Source: Pseudarthrobacter oxydans (GTDB taxonomy: Bacteria > Actinomycetota > Actinomycetes > Actinomycetales > Micrococcaceae). From it: a stretch of DNA of 64,000 bases. The notes under the pieces are model-generated. The model made no database searches. It had not been told where the DNA came from and saw only the letters and a list, made by a program, of their open reading frames with translations. Both the position numbers and the translations under genes were made by a program. The stretch lies in the NCBI RefSeq assembly GCF_034258515.1, contig NZ_CP139438.1:1116001-1180000 (forward strand), given 5' to 3'. This document shows, one piece after another, positions 49,058 through 58,706 of this stretch (the stretch's first letter is position 1; every line of letters begins with the position of its first letter).

Positions 49058-51904
49058 GTGACCCTGAGTACACCGATCCCGCTACAACCCACGCATGCGA
49101 TTGTCGCTGAGCTGCGCACCGTGCTCGAGGGAACCGCGGATGACTCCTCGCTGGCCAGGGCACAATACACCACAGATGCCTCCAACTTCCGGGTGGTCCC
49201 CGAAATCGTGGTGCTGCCCAAGACCCGCCGGGACGTCGAGGAGGCAGTGGCAATCGCACGGAAACACCGCATGCCCGTTACCGTACGCGGCGGCGGCACG
49301 TCCTGCGCCGGGAACGCCATCGGCCCGGGCATGGTCCTGGACGTGTCCCGTTACATGAACCGCATCCTTGCCATCGACCCCGAAGCGGCCACCGCCGTCG
49401 TGGAACCCGGAGTGCTGCTCAGTGACCTTCAGGATGCCGCTGCCCCGTTCGGGCTGCGGTTCGGTCCGGACCCTTCGACAGCAACACGCTGCACTATCGG
49501 CGGCATGATCGGAAACAACGCCTGCGGACCGCACGGACTCTCCTACGGGCGCACCGCGGACAACGTTGTGTCAATGACCTGGCTGACAGGTTCGGGGGAC
49601 ATTGTCACCGCAGGCTCGGGCACGGACGCCCTGGAGGCCGTGCCCGGGCTGGCCGCCTTCGTGGCGGAAAATATGGCCGTTCTGAGGACCGAATTCGGCC
49701 GGTTCGGCCGGCAGATCTCCGGGTACTCGCTGGAGCACCTGCTGCCCGAGAAGGGGCACAATCTCGCGGCTGCCCTGACAGGCACAGAGGGGAGCTGCGG
49801 AATACTCCTCGAAGCGGAGCTCAGGCTCGTTCCGAAGGCGGCGGCCCCTGCCTTGGCCGTGCTTGGCTACACGGATATGGCAACCGCCGCCGATGACGTT
49901 CCGGCACTGCTGCCGTTCCGCCCGCTGGCACTGGAAGGGCTGGACGCGAAGCTCGTCGACGTCGTGCGCCGGGCGCACGGCCCCGCCAGCGTCCCGGCGC
50001 TTCCCGCCGGCGGCGGCTGGCTGATGGCCGAGCTCGGCGGCGCCACCGCAGAAGAAGCCGTTGAGTCCGCCGAGAACCTGGTCGCCGCCTCCAAGGCGGA
50101 TGCTGCCACGGTGCTGCCCGCCGGCCCTGAAGCCACCCGCCTCTGGCAGATCCGTGCGGACGGGGCGGGACTGGCCGGCCGCACCGCTTCAGGGGAGCAG
50201 GCCTGGCCAGGATGGGAAGACTCTGCCGTCCCGCCGGAGAGGCTCGGCAGCTACCTCCGCGGCCTGGAACGGCTGATGGGTGAGGAAGGGCTTTCCGGAC
50301 TGGCTTACGGCCACTTCGGCGACGGGTGCGTTCACGTCCGCATCGACTTCCCGCTGGACGCCAACGGGGTGGTCATGCGCCGCTTCCTGGAGCGCGCCGC
50401 GGCCTTGGCAGTCGGGCACGGGGGATCGCTCTCGGGCGAACACGGCGACGGCAGGGCCCGCTCGGAATTGCTCCCCACCATGTACAGCCCCGCAGCACTT
50501 CGGGCAATGAGTGATTTCAAGGCCCTTTTCGATTCGGAAGACCTGTTCAACCCCGGTGTCGTAGTCCGGCCGTCGCCCCTCGACGCTGACCTGCGCCGGC
50601 CACAGGCGCTGTCCCTGCGCGCCAGTGACGGATTCGCCTTCGCCCACGACGACGGCGACATCACCAAAGCCGTACACCGCTGCGTGGGGGTCGGAAAATG
50701 CCGCGCGGACCTGCGCTCCCAGGGCGGTTTCATGTGTCCGTCCTATATCGCAACCCGGGAGGAGAAAGACTCCACCCGCGGCCGGGCACGGGTACTCCAG
50801 GAGATGCTGAACGGCGGCGTGGTGACCCTGGGCTGGTCCTCGCCGGAAGTGCACGACGCACTCGACCTCTGCCTTAGCTGCAAAGCCTGCGCCAGCGACT
50901 GCCCCACCGGCATCGACATGGCCATGTTCAAGTCCGAAACGCTCCACCAGACCTACCGGGGACGGTTACGTCCGCTGAGCCACTACACGCTGGGGCGCCT
51001 TCCCCAATGGCTGCGCCTCTCCGCCCCGGTGGCGCCCCTGGTCAACCTCGCCGGGCGCCTTCCGCTGCTGCGGGAGACCATTATGGCGCTGATGGGGGCC
51101 GACAGCCGCAGGTCCTTTCCGCAGCTGCCCCGTGCCCCGTTCAGGAAGACGAAGGTGGGCCGGAACCGCAGCCATGGCCGGAAGGGAGGACACAAAGTCC
51201 TGCTTTGGGTCGATTCATTCTCCGACGCGCTGGCGCCCGAGGTGGCGCGCGACGCCGTCGAAGTCCTCGTGGCCGCCGGCTGCGACGTGGAGATCGCCGG
51301 CCCCGGGGCATGCTGCGGACTGACGCTCATCTCCACAGGACAGCTGACGGCCGCGAAAGCGAAGCTCCGCGCGACGGTAGACCTCCTCCTGCCGCATACC
51401 AAGGCCGGCCGGACGGTGGTTGGGCTCGAACCCAGCTGCACGGCGACGCTGCGCTCGGACCTGGTGGAACTCCTGGCCGGCGATCCCCGCGCCGCGCAAG
51501 TGTCAGCCGCCGTGAAAACTGTCGCTGAATTCCTGGCCGGGATCGACTGGACTCCGCCGCCCGCCGCGGAAAGGCTCCTCGTCCAGCCGCACTGCCACCA
51601 CTACGCGGTGATGGGCTACGCGGCCGATGAGGCCCTGCTGGCAGCCATGGGATGCGACGTGGAAACGTCTGCCGGCTGCTGCGGGCTGGCCGGCAACTTT
51701 GGCATGGAAAAGGGGCACTACGACGTGTCCGAGAACATCGCGCGACGGGGGATTCTCGCCAAAGCAGAGTCCTTGCCCGATTACGGCATCATGGCCGACG
51801 GCTTTTCCTGCCGCACCCAGGTCCGCGACCTGGCCGGACTGGAGAGCCGGCACCTGGTCCAAGTCATCGCGGACGCCCTGCGCGCCACTAGAATTCAGGT
51901 GTGA
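49058..51904 (+). CDS. FAD/Fe-S 2-hydroxyacid dehydrogenase (YdiJ/GlcD-GlcF fusion type)
   Basis: 948 residues from GTG at 49058 with GAGGAG upstream; ATG at 49040 is an alternative without a site. Residues about 30-250 are a PCMH FAD domain (VTVRGGGTSCAGNAIGPGMVLDVS); about 260-480 the C-terminal oxidase domain ending in GHGGSLSGEHGDGRARS. Then a ferredoxin-like part with CVGVGKC, GGFMCPSY and CLSCKACASDCPTG for 4Fe-4S clusters, and two CCG domains (PGACCGLTL, SAGCCGLAGNFG). This is the layout of E. coli YdiJ, a D-2-hydroxyglutarate dehydrogenase. A 2-hydroxyglutarate or similar acid is a reasonable substrate in view of the downstream cluster. Confidence 0.85.
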   Translation: MTLSTPIPLQPTHAIVAELRTVLEGTADDSSLARAQYTTDASNFRVVPEIVVLPKTRRDVEEAVAIARKHRMPVTVRGGGTSCAGNAIGPGMVLDVSRYMNRILAIDPEAATAVVEPGVLLSDLQDAAAPFGLRFGPDPSTATRCTIGGMIGNNACGPHGLSYGRTADNVVSMTWLTGSGDIVTAGSGTDALEAVPGLAAFVAENMAVLRTEFGRFGRQISGYSLEHLLPEKGHNLAAALTGTEGSCGILLEAELRLVPKAAAPALAVLGYTDMATAADDVPALLPFRPLALEGLDAKLVDVVRRAHGPASVPALPAGGGWLMAELGGATAEEAVESAENLVAASKADAATVLPAGPEATRLWQIRADGAGLAGRTASGEQAWPGWEDSAVPPERLGSYLRGLERLMGEEGLSGLAYGHFGDGCVHVRIDFPLDANGVVMRRFLERAAALAVGHGGSLSGEHGDGRARSELLPTMYSPAALRAMSDFKALFDSEDLFNPGVVVRPSPLDADLRRPQALSLRASDGFAFAHDDGDITKAVHRCVGVGKCRADLRSQGGFMCPSYIATREEKDSTRGRARVLQEMLNGGVVTLGWSSPEVHDALDLCLSCKACASDCPTGIDMAMFKSETLHQTYRGRLRPLSHYTLGRLPQWLRLSAPVAPLVNLAGRLPLLRETIMALMGADSRRSFPQLPRAPFRKTKVGRNRSHGRKGGHKVLLWVDSFSDALAPEVARDAVEVLVAAGCDVEIAGPGACCGLTLISTGQLTAAKAKLRATVDLLLPHTKAGRTVVGLEPSCTATLRSDLVELLAGDPRAAQVSAAVKTVAEFLAGIDWTPPPAAERLLVQPHCHHYAVMGYAADEALLAAMGCDVETSAGCCGLAGNFGMEKGHYDVSENIARRGILAKAESLPDYGIMADGFSCRTQVRDLAGLESRHLVQVIADALRATRIQV

Positions 51905-51929
51905 AAGCAGATGCGATTGCGGTGGCGGG

Positions 51930-52610
51930 ATGAGCGAGGACGCCGCGAAAGAGTTTAGGCGCCCTCCCACTGCGCAGGCTTTCGTCCTTACCGAGCTGCG
52001 GCGCGCAATCATCGCTGGGGATTTCCTTCCCGGACAGCCGCTCCGCCAAAACACGCTCGCCGAGCGGTTCGGCGTCAGCAGGGTTCCCGTCCGCGAGGCA
52101 TTCAAGGTCCTTGAAAGTGAGGGCCAGGTGGTCTACGAGCCCCACCGCGGCCACAAAGTGGCCAGCCTGTCGCTCGCGGACCTTTTGGAGGTCTACCGGC
52201 TCAGGCAACTGCTCGAATCAGAGGCTGCACGGGTTGCCGTCAAAAACCGGAGCGACGGCGTACTTGCGGCGATGAGGGTGGCCGCCACTGACGTTGAAAC
52301 GGCCAGCGCGGCCGGCGATCTGCTCAAGATGACAGAGGCGAACCGCCGGTTCCACTTCGAACTGTTGGCAGCGGCGCGCATGCCCCGCCTGGAACGGATC
52401 GTCCAGGTCCTGTGGGACGCGACCGAGGCTTACCGGTTCGTCTACTACGGGTCTGAACATAACCGGGCCACAGTGGAGCGCGAACACGCCCGCATTATCG
52501 AGGCTTATGCGGACTCGGACGCGGAGCTGCTTATCGGGCTGCTGGACGAGCACCGTGAGCACGCAGTGGATGCCCTCCGGACATTCCTGGACGCCCCCGG
52601 CCGCCGATAA
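51930..52610 (+). CDS. GntR-family regulator, FadR/FCD subfamily
   Basis: 226 residues from ATG at 51930. Winged helix about 15-75 (LRRAIIAGDFLPGQPLRQNTLAERFGVSRVPVREAFKVLESEGQV) and an FCD domain (about 90-215) with ANRRFHFELLAAARM, HARIIEAYADSDAELL and LDEHREHA, whose histidines usually bind a metal with a carboxylate ligand. It lies between the dehydrogenase and the transport/catabolic operon, with a palindrome at 52647-52662 before the latter. It should respond to a carboxylic acid intermediate. Confidence 0.9.
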   Translation: MSEDAAKEFRRPPTAQAFVLTELRRAIIAGDFLPGQPLRQNTLAERFGVSRVPVREAFKVLESEGQVVYEPHRGHKVASLSLADLLEVYRLRQLLESEAARVAVKNRSDGVLAAMRVAATDVETASAAGDLLKMTEANRRFHFELLAAARMPRLERIVQVLWDATEAYRFVYYGSEHNRATVEREHARIIEAYADSDAELLIGLLDEHREHAVDALRTFLDAPGRR

Positions 52611-52631
52611 CATAACGGTTGTGTGACGCGG

Positions 52632-52662
52632 GTTACAGCCGGTCGGGATATTGGATACAATA
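52632..52662 (+). promoter_or_regulatory. Promoter with overlapping palindromic operator for the dicarboxylate operon
   Basis: ATATTG (52647-52652), GATA, CAATAT (52657-52662) form a perfect inverted repeat, a common GntR/FadR operator shape. TACAAT (52655-52660) in it is a good -10 box, with TTACAG (52632-52637) 17 bases upstream as a weaker -35. The SDR start is at 52739. Bound regulator would block polymerase. Confidence 0.6.
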
Positions 52663-52738
52663 TACGAATGGTCTCCCGAACCCTCCGCAATGATGCGGAC
52701 TTCAACGCAGCCGTGGCACAGCCGGCCAGCGAAACATC

Positions 52739-53485
52739 GTGGCGTCCGTGAATGACTGGCTCGGATTGAACGGTGCCCGCGTTCTGGTGGCAGGCGCCGG
52801 CGGAATCGGGAGCGCCTGCATCGAGGAATTCATGGCAGCCGGGGCGAACGTGCTCGCGGTTGACCGTGACCAGGCCCGGCTGGCTGCGCTTGGTGAGGGC
52901 GTCGTAACCGAACAGGTTGACCTCACTTCCACGGCCGGCTGCGAGGACGCCGTCGCCGCGGCCCGGGAACGGCTCGGCGGACTGGACGTTCTGGTGCACT
53001 CCGTCGGCATCAACCGTCGGACCCCGATCCTCGACACTGAGGATGAGGACTGGAGCCGCATCCTCGAGATCAACCTCACCAGCGCCTTCAAGCTGGGCCG
53101 TGCAGCCGGCCGCGTCATGGTCCAGGCCGGCTTCGGGCGCCAGATCTACTGCTCATCGGTCTCAAGTATCCTGGCGCACCCCGACCACGGTCCCTACGCA
53201 GCCAGCAAGGGCGGCATCAACCAACTGGTCCGGGTCATGGCCCGCGAATGGGCCTCCAGCGGAGTCACGGTAAACGCCATCGCCCCAGGCTACGTGGACA
53301 CGGAACTTACCAAGGCGCATCTGGACCAACCCGGAGTGCGCCGCCACTATACCTCGATGGTCCCTGCCGGACGGCTCGGAACGGTCCACGACCTTACCGG
53401 TCCTGTTGTCTATTTGGCGTCCCGCCAGGCGGCGTTCGTCACCGGTCACGTCCTGTACGTGGACGGGGGAAGGACCCTTGTCTAA
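52739..53485 (+). CDS. Short-chain dehydrogenase/reductase
   Basis: 248 residues from GTG at 52739. Cofactor loop VLVAGAGGIGSACIEEF, Asp in AVDRD favouring NAD, NVG-equivalent HSVGINRR, active-site Ser in YCSSVSSI, and Tyr-Lys in YAASKGGINQL are all present. It should oxidise or reduce a hydroxyl/keto group of the transported acid. It is the first gene of the operon, and its stop overlaps the next gene by eight bases. Confidence 0.9.
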   Translation: MASVNDWLGLNGARVLVAGAGGIGSACIEEFMAAGANVLAVDRDQARLAALGEGVVTEQVDLTSTAGCEDAVAAARERLGGLDVLVHSVGINRRTPILDTEDEDWSRILEINLTSAFKLGRAAGRVMVQAGFGRQIYCSSVSSILAHPDHGPYAASKGGINQLVRVMAREWASSGVTVNAIAPGYVDTELTKAHLDQPGVRRHYTSMVPAGRLGTVHDLTGPVVYLASRQAAFVTGHVLYVDGGRTLV

Positions 53486-54164
53486 ATCGGTCCACGAGGA
53501 AGTCAGCCCCGCCGCACCCCGGGGCGGCCGCTTTCCCCTCCTCGCCCCGCCTGAACTCTCGGACCAGCAGCGCGACTTGTACGTCGCCATCGCAGGCCCG
53601 CCGAGGGGAAATGGGCCATTTTCCATCGTCGACGAAGGCGGCTGCCTTACCGGCCCCTTCAACGCGCTGTTGTACTCGCCCGCCATCGGAAGCGCGGTGC
53701 AGGCCTTGGGCGCCGTCCTGCGCTTCGGCGGATCACTGCCGGACCGCACACGGGAGCTGGTCATCTGCGCCGTCGCCGCGGAACTGGAATCCGCCTACGA
53801 ATGGTACGCGCACAGCCGGGTCGCCACGACTGTGGGCGTCAACGCCACCGAACTGCAAAAGCTGCACGACGGCGAATCCCCGGACACGCTGTCGGCGGAC
53901 GAAGGCGCGGCGCTGGGCCTGGCGCTTGCCCTGCTGCGGGGCACCGCCGTCGGCGAGGACGTCCATGCGGCGGCCCTCGAACACTTCGGACACAGCGGCA
54001 TCACGGAGCTTTCGGTGCTGGTGGGCTACTACCGCCTGCTGGCAGGCATCCTCGCCGCCGGCGATGTTCCCGTTCCGCCAGCGGCCACCGGAGAACCGCG
54101 CACAAGACCGGCCCACCTTCATTCAGCCAACACCATCATCACTACCCAGGGAGAACAACCATGA
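53478..54164 (+). CDS. Carboxymuconolactone decarboxylase-family protein
   Basis: 228 residues from TTG at 53478, with AAGGA five bases upstream; the start overlaps the SDR end by eight bases. The alpha-helical CMD core is LRFGGSLPDRTRELVICAVAAELESAYEWYAHSRVA, but the AhpD-type CxxC is absent, so it is not a peroxidase. C-terminal HFGHSGITELSVLVGYYRLLAGIL is the second CMD helix group. Position in the operon suggests a lactone or ring-opened acid step. It overlaps the following gene by four bases. Confidence 0.85.
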   Translation: MSKSVHEEVSPAAPRGGRFPLLAPPELSDQQRDLYVAIAGPPRGNGPFSIVDEGGCLTGPFNALLYSPAIGSAVQALGAVLRFGGSLPDRTRELVICAVAAELESAYEWYAHSRVATTVGVNATELQKLHDGESPDTLSADEGAALGLALALLRGTAVGEDVHAAALEHFGHSGITELSVLVGYYRLLAGILAAGDVPVPPAATGEPRTRPAHLHSANTIITTQGEQP

Positions 54165-55180
54165 CCGCAATGACAACTCCGGCCCGGAGACGCGTGCACC
54201 GCCTCTGGGCGGCAGCAGCGCTTGTACCGGCAATTTTCCTGACCGCCTGCGGCAGCCCCGCTCCCAGCGGCGGCGGGGGTGGAGGCGGTGGTGCGGCCGG
54301 CGAGGGCGGCACGTTGTCCATCGCCACGGGCGGCACCGGCGGGGTCTACTATCCGCTGGGCGGCGGCTTCGCCACCGTGATCCGGGACAACGTCAAGGGC
54401 TATGACGCCACTGTGCAGGAAACGAACGCTTCCGTGGACAACATGCTGCTGCTCGATAACGGCTCCGCCCAGCTCGCCTTCTCCGTGGGTGATGTGGTGT
54501 CCGATGCCGTCAAGGGCGAGGGTGAATTCAAGGGAAAACCCCTGGAGCTTTGCTCTCTGGGCAACATCTACAACAACTTCATGCAGGCCGTCACCGTTAA
54601 CGACAAGGGGATCAAGAACGTCAAGGACATGGCGGGCAAGGTCATCTCGGTCGGCGCACCAAGCTCCGCTACCGAGGTTGGGGCGCTGCGCGTCCTCGAG
54701 GCCGCCGGAATTGATCCGACCTCCGGCATCCAGCGCCGCCAGCTCGGAGCGGCGGAGACCGTCGCCGCCCTGCGCGACGGAACGATCGACGCCGGATTCT
54801 GGTCCGGAGGGCTGCCCACCGGCGCGCTGATTGACCTGGCCGGCGACGGCGACATGAAGCTGCTTCCGATCGGTGAGTACGCGGACCCGCTCGCGCAGAA
54901 ATACGGGGCCTACTACGTGAAGAAGGACATCCCTGCCAACACCTATGAAGGCCAGACCGAGGCCGTCCCGGCGATCGCCTCGCCGAACATCCTGGTGGCG
55001 AGCAAGAAGATGGATCAGAAGTTGCAGCAGGACATCACCACCGCCCTCTTTGACAACAAAGAGGCGCTGGTCAAGGTCCATCCCGCAGCCGGCGAAATGG
55101 ATAAGGCCACAGCAGGGACAGTTCCCTTCGTGGAGACCTGCCCAGGTGCGAAGGCCTACTTCGACAAGGCCGGAAGCTAG
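54161..55180 (+). CDS. TAXI-family TRAP transporter substrate-binding lipoprotein
   Basis: 339 residues from ATG at 54161 (GGGAGAA upstream; longer in-frame starts would read through the CMD gene). Signal peptide with lipobox LTAC near residue 26, then a poly-Gly linker. TAXI motifs are LSIATGGTGGVYYPLGGGFATVI, VQETNASVDNMLLLDNG, and LCSLGNIYNNFMQAV. TRAP binding proteins of this type usually capture dicarboxylates or 2-oxo acids. It works with the fused permease at 55699-57804. Confidence 0.92.
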   Translation: MTAMTTPARRRVHRLWAAAALVPAIFLTACGSPAPSGGGGGGGGAAGEGGTLSIATGGTGGVYYPLGGGFATVIRDNVKGYDATVQETNASVDNMLLLDNGSAQLAFSVGDVVSDAVKGEGEFKGKPLELCSLGNIYNNFMQAVTVNDKGIKNVKDMAGKVISVGAPSSATEVGALRVLEAAGIDPTSGIQRRQLGAAETVAALRDGTIDAGFWSGGLPTGALIDLAGDGDMKLLPIGEYADPLAQKYGAYYVKKDIPANTYEGQTEAVPAIASPNILVASKKMDQKLQQDITTALFDNKEALVKVHPAAGEMDKATAGTVPFVETCPGAKAYFDKAGS

Positions 55181-55186
55181 CACCCC

Positions 55187-55702
55187 GTGCCTAAGCCAGC
55201 CGCCGCCGTCGTCGGACTCGTCTGCCTCGGCATGCTGGGCGCAGGCGGAATAGCCGTGGCCGGCGGGCCGGTGGAACCCCACCGTGCCCGTGCCATCGTG
55301 ATCAGCAAGGACGGCGGCGTGCTGGCCAGCATTCCCCTTGCCGGGGACACGTTCGCGGTGAGCTACCGCAACTCCCTCTACGGCACCGCCGCTGAAGAGC
55401 GGTACACCGTCCACGACGGCGGAAGCTACCGCCTGACGCAGCTGGCCGCCGACCAGCTGGCGGTGCTTGAAGAGTATTACGCCGTTCCCGGACCGCCGTC
55501 GGCGGCCGGGGGCGGCGACCGCCGGGAATGGGTGGCCGACCCTGATCCGGCGCACCCGGCGGAGTTTAGCCGGCTGTCACTCGCAGCAACGGATCTGGGC
55601 CACCGCACGGTGTACGTCCCGGGCGCCCCGCCGCTTGAACTATGGAAGTTAGTCGAAGACAGCGACCCGTTCGTTGTGCTATCCCTCAAGGAGACCCCAT
55701 GA
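55187..55702 (+). CDS. DUF1850 membrane-associated protein of TAXI-TRAP systems
   Basis: 171 residues from GTG at 55187. N-terminal hydrophobic stretch AAVVGLVCLGMLGAGGIAVAGG is a signal or anchor. FAVSYRNSLYGTAAEERYTVHDGGSYRLTQLA is the recognisable DUF1850 block. This family occurs almost only between TAXI binding protein and TRAP permease genes, so it is probably a small accessory of the transporter. It overlaps the permease gene by four bases. Confidence 0.8.
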   Translation: MPKPAAAVVGLVCLGMLGAGGIAVAGGPVEPHRARAIVISKDGGVLASIPLAGDTFAVSYRNSLYGTAAEERYTVHDGGSYRLTQLAADQLAVLEEYYAVPGPPSAAGGGDRREWVADPDPAHPAEFSRLSLAATDLGHRTVYVPGAPPLELWKLVEDSDPFVVLSLKETP

Positions 55703-57804
55703 CCGACAATCCTTACGGCAACGGCGCCGTTGAGGCACGCAAGGCGCCCGAGCCCCCGCGGCACTCCGTGCGGAGGGATGCGGAGGAGGATGTCGCCGGC
55801 CCCCGGGACAAGGAAGCCGGCCCTCAGGACAAGGAAGGGGTGATTGATGAAGAGGCGCTGATCGCGGAGTACGAGGCGGAGAAGCCTGCCCGCCATCTGA
55901 ACGGGATACCCGGCACTGTGATACACGCCATCGGTGCGGCACTGTCCCTGTTCAGCCTGTACTGGGTCTTCAACCCCATGCCCACCCAGTTCTACCTGCC
56001 CGCGTTCCTGATGATCGGGCTGCCCCTGACGTTCCTGGTCTACCGCGGGTGGGGCCGTTCCCCTGCGGCCAAGGCGTCCGGACGCTCTGACAACCCCCAC
56101 ATACTCGACTGGCTGCTCGCCGCAGTCGCGGTAGTTCCGTTCGCCTACATCATCTCGGACTGGGACGGCTTTTTCCGCCGCGCGATCACACCCACCTACC
56201 TTGACCTGATCATGGGCGTCATCGCGATCCTGGTCACCCTGGAGGCATCCCGCCGGACGGTGGGCATCCTCGTCCCGGTGGTGGTGATCTGCTTCTTCGC
56301 GTACGCGGCGTTCGGGTCCTTCGTCCCTGCCCCTTTCAACACCGCCTCCTTCAACTGGATCCGCCTTGTTGGCCACAACGTCATGGGGACGCAAGGCCTG
56401 TTCGGGGTCCCCACCGACGTCGCGGCGTCATACATTATTCTTTTCACCATCTACGGCGCCGTTCTGGGCGCCTCGGGCGCCACGAAATTCTTTATCGATC
56501 TCTCGTTCTCCGCCTTCGGACAGTCGAAGTCGGGCCCCGGCCGGACCGTGACGCTTGCCGGCTTCCTGCTGGGCACCGTGTCGGGTTCCGGCGTCGCCAC
56601 CACCGTGACCCTGGGCGGCATCTCCTGGCCGCTGCTGCGCAAGGCCGGCTACCCGAAGGAATACGGCGGCGCCATCCTGGCTGCTGCCGGCATCGGCGCC
56701 ATCATGTCCCCGCCCACGCTCGGTGCCGCAGCCTTCATCATCGCCGCGCTGCTTGGAGTCTCATACCTCCAGGTGCTCATCTGGGCCACCATTCCCACGG
56801 TCCTCTACTACTTTGGCATCATCCTCGCCATCGAAATGGACGCCCGGCGGTTCAAGACCCGGGCGGTGGATTTGGAGGTCAAGCGGGTGGGCAAACTGCT
56901 GCTGCGGTTCGGATACCACTTCAGTTCCCTTGTTGCGATCGTGGTGTTCATGGCCATGGGCATGACACCTTTCCGGGCCGTGGTGTTCGCCACCGGTCTC
57001 GCATTCGTGCTCAGTTTCCTGGACCGCCAGTCCTGGCTGACGCCCAAGCGCATCTGGGACGCGCTCGCCACCGGTGCCATGGGCGCCCTGTCCGTGATCC
57101 CGGTGATGGCGGCCGCAGGCCTCATCGTCGGAATCATGACCCTCACCGGCCTGGGCCTTAAGCTCGCGAACATCATCGTGGACTTTGCCGGCGGCAGCCT
57201 GCTCCTGACCGCCATCTTCTCCGCAATCTCCGTAACCCTCCTGGGACTTGCGGTGCCGGTGACGGCAAGCTTCATCATCTCGTGGGTGATTATCGGACCG
57301 GCGCTGCAGGATGTCGGCGTTCCAGCCTTCGCGGCCGCCATGTTCATCTTCTACTACTCGGTGCTTAGCGAGGTGTCCCCGCCCACTGCACTCTCGCCCT
57401 TCGCGGCGTCGGCCATTACCGGCGGCAAACCCATCAAGACGATGTGGCTGACCTGGCGGTACACACTGTCGGCGTTCCTGGTTCCGTTCATCTTTGTGCT
57501 GTCTGACGACGGCGTCGGGCTGCTCCTGCAGGGTGGTCCGGGGACGATTGCACTGGCGTTCACCGTGTCGCTCTTGGCTGTGGCCTCCCTCGCCGTGGCA
57601 ACCGGGGCCTGGCTGATCGGACCGGCCCGCTGGCCCGAACGGGTCCTGCTGGGCGCCGGGTCACTGCCAATGCTGGTCATGGAGCCCCTCTACATCGGCA
57701 TCGGGGCAGCCATCATCGCCGTGGGCGTCCTGGTACATATCCTCGGGCTTCGGAAACACCGCACAGACATGGTCACTGGCCGAAAGGACAAGGCACCACT
57801 ATGA
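55699..57804 (+). CDS. TRAP transporter fused permease (4TM + 12TM)
   Basis: 701 residues from ATG at 55699 (AAGGAG upstream). A charged N-terminal tail of about 65 residues precedes helices. Residues about 70-200 correspond to the small DctQ-like subunit and 200-650 to the large DctM-like channel, with TLAGFLLGTVSGSGVATTVTLGGISWPLLRKAGYP and the repeated GIGAIMSPPTLGAAAFIIAALLG loop, plus VSPPTALSPFAASAITG. The fusion is the normal TAXI-TRAP layout, driven by a sodium or proton gradient. It overlaps both neighbouring genes by four bases. Confidence 0.92.
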   Translation: MTDNPYGNGAVEARKAPEPPRHSVRRDAEEDVAGPRDKEAGPQDKEGVIDEEALIAEYEAEKPARHLNGIPGTVIHAIGAALSLFSLYWVFNPMPTQFYLPAFLMIGLPLTFLVYRGWGRSPAAKASGRSDNPHILDWLLAAVAVVPFAYIISDWDGFFRRAITPTYLDLIMGVIAILVTLEASRRTVGILVPVVVICFFAYAAFGSFVPAPFNTASFNWIRLVGHNVMGTQGLFGVPTDVAASYIILFTIYGAVLGASGATKFFIDLSFSAFGQSKSGPGRTVTLAGFLLGTVSGSGVATTVTLGGISWPLLRKAGYPKEYGGAILAAAGIGAIMSPPTLGAAAFIIAALLGVSYLQVLIWATIPTVLYYFGIILAIEMDARRFKTRAVDLEVKRVGKLLLRFGYHFSSLVAIVVFMAMGMTPFRAVVFATGLAFVLSFLDRQSWLTPKRIWDALATGAMGALSVIPVMAAAGLIVGIMTLTGLGLKLANIIVDFAGGSLLLTAIFSAISVTLLGLAVPVTASFIISWVIIGPALQDVGVPAFAAAMFIFYYSVLSEVSPPTALSPFAASAITGGKPIKTMWLTWRYTLSAFLVPFIFVLSDDGVGLLLQGGPGTIALAFTVSLLAVASLAVATGAWLIGPARWPERVLLGAGSLPMLVMEPLYIGIGAAIIAVGVLVHILGLRKHRTDMVTGRKDKAPL

Positions 57805-58706
57805 CCACACCGATCCAGCACCTCGCTCCCGGGCTCTGGGGCGTTCTGGCCACACCGTTCAGCGGAACCAATTTCGCCGTGGACACCCACTCCCTGCGCC
57901 GCGAAGTGCAGCTTTACACCGCGATACCGGCAACCGGAATGGTGGTGCTTGGCGTCTTCGGCGAGGGGGCATCCCTCGATGCCGGGGAGCAGGCCCTGAT
58001 TGTGCGCACCGTCGCCGAGGAGGCCAAGGGGGCGCCCCTGGTGGTGGGCCTCTCAGCCCGGTCAACGGCCGTCGCGCTGGAGCAAGCCCGAACCGCGGTT
58101 CAGGCGGCGGGCAGCAGCCTTGCGGCACTTATGGTGCAGGCCAGCAGCTCCGATCCGGAAGTGCTGGCAGCCCACCTGACCGCCGTGCACCGCGCCACGG
58201 GCGCGGGAATCGTGCTGCAGGACTATCCCGTGGCGTCCGGCGTGAACATCAGCGCATCGCAGATCCTTGAGGTCCTCGCGCAGTGCCCGTTCATCGTGGC
58301 CGTGAAGTCGGAGGCGCCGCCTACGGCCTCCGCCATTGCCAGGCTGACGCGCGCCACGTCCGTTCCCGTGTATGGCGGACTCGGGGGAGTGGGACTGCTG
58401 GATGAACTGGCCGCCGGAGCTGCCGGTGCCATGACCGGATTCTCGCATCCCGAGGGTCTCCAGGCCGCGTTGAGCGCATGGGCCGACGGCGGCTTCCGCG
58501 CCGCCCGCGAGGCCTTCGCCCCGTGGCTTCCCCTGGTGAACTTCGAGGCCCAGCCCGGCGTCGGGCTGGCCCTGCGCAAGGAAGTGCTGCGCCGGCGCGG
58601 CATCATCGCCGAATCCATCGTGAGGCCCCCCGCGCCGAAGCTGCCGCAGGAACTGGCTGATCTGATCGATGCCCACCTCGACGCCATCCGGGTGGTGACT
58701 TCCTGA
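57801..58706 (+). CDS. Dihydrodipicolinate synthase/KDG-aldolase family lyase
   Basis: 301 residues. Schiff-base Lys is in FIVAVKSEAPP (about 169), Tyr is in VLQDYPVASG (about 141), and the GxxGE motif LGVFGEGASL (about 55) is in place. The rest is a TIM barrel. Family members include 4-hydroxy-2-oxoglutarate aldolase, KDG aldolase and 5-keto-4-deoxyglucarate dehydratase, all acting on 2-oxo acids. In this operon a 2-oxo dicarboxylate is likely. Overlaps the permease gene by four bases and the next SDR gene by one. Confidence 0.85.
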   Translation: MTTPIQHLAPGLWGVLATPFSGTNFAVDTHSLRREVQLYTAIPATGMVVLGVFGEGASLDAGEQALIVRTVAEEAKGAPLVVGLSARSTAVALEQARTAVQAAGSSLAALMVQASSSDPEVLAAHLTAVHRATGAGIVLQDYPVASGVNISASQILEVLAQCPFIVAVKSEAPPTASAIARLTRATSVPVYGGLGGVGLLDELAAGAAGAMTGFSHPEGLQAALSAWADGGFRAAREAFAPWLPLVNFEAQPGVGLALRKEVLRRRGIIAESIVRPPAPKLPQELADLIDAHLDAIRVVTS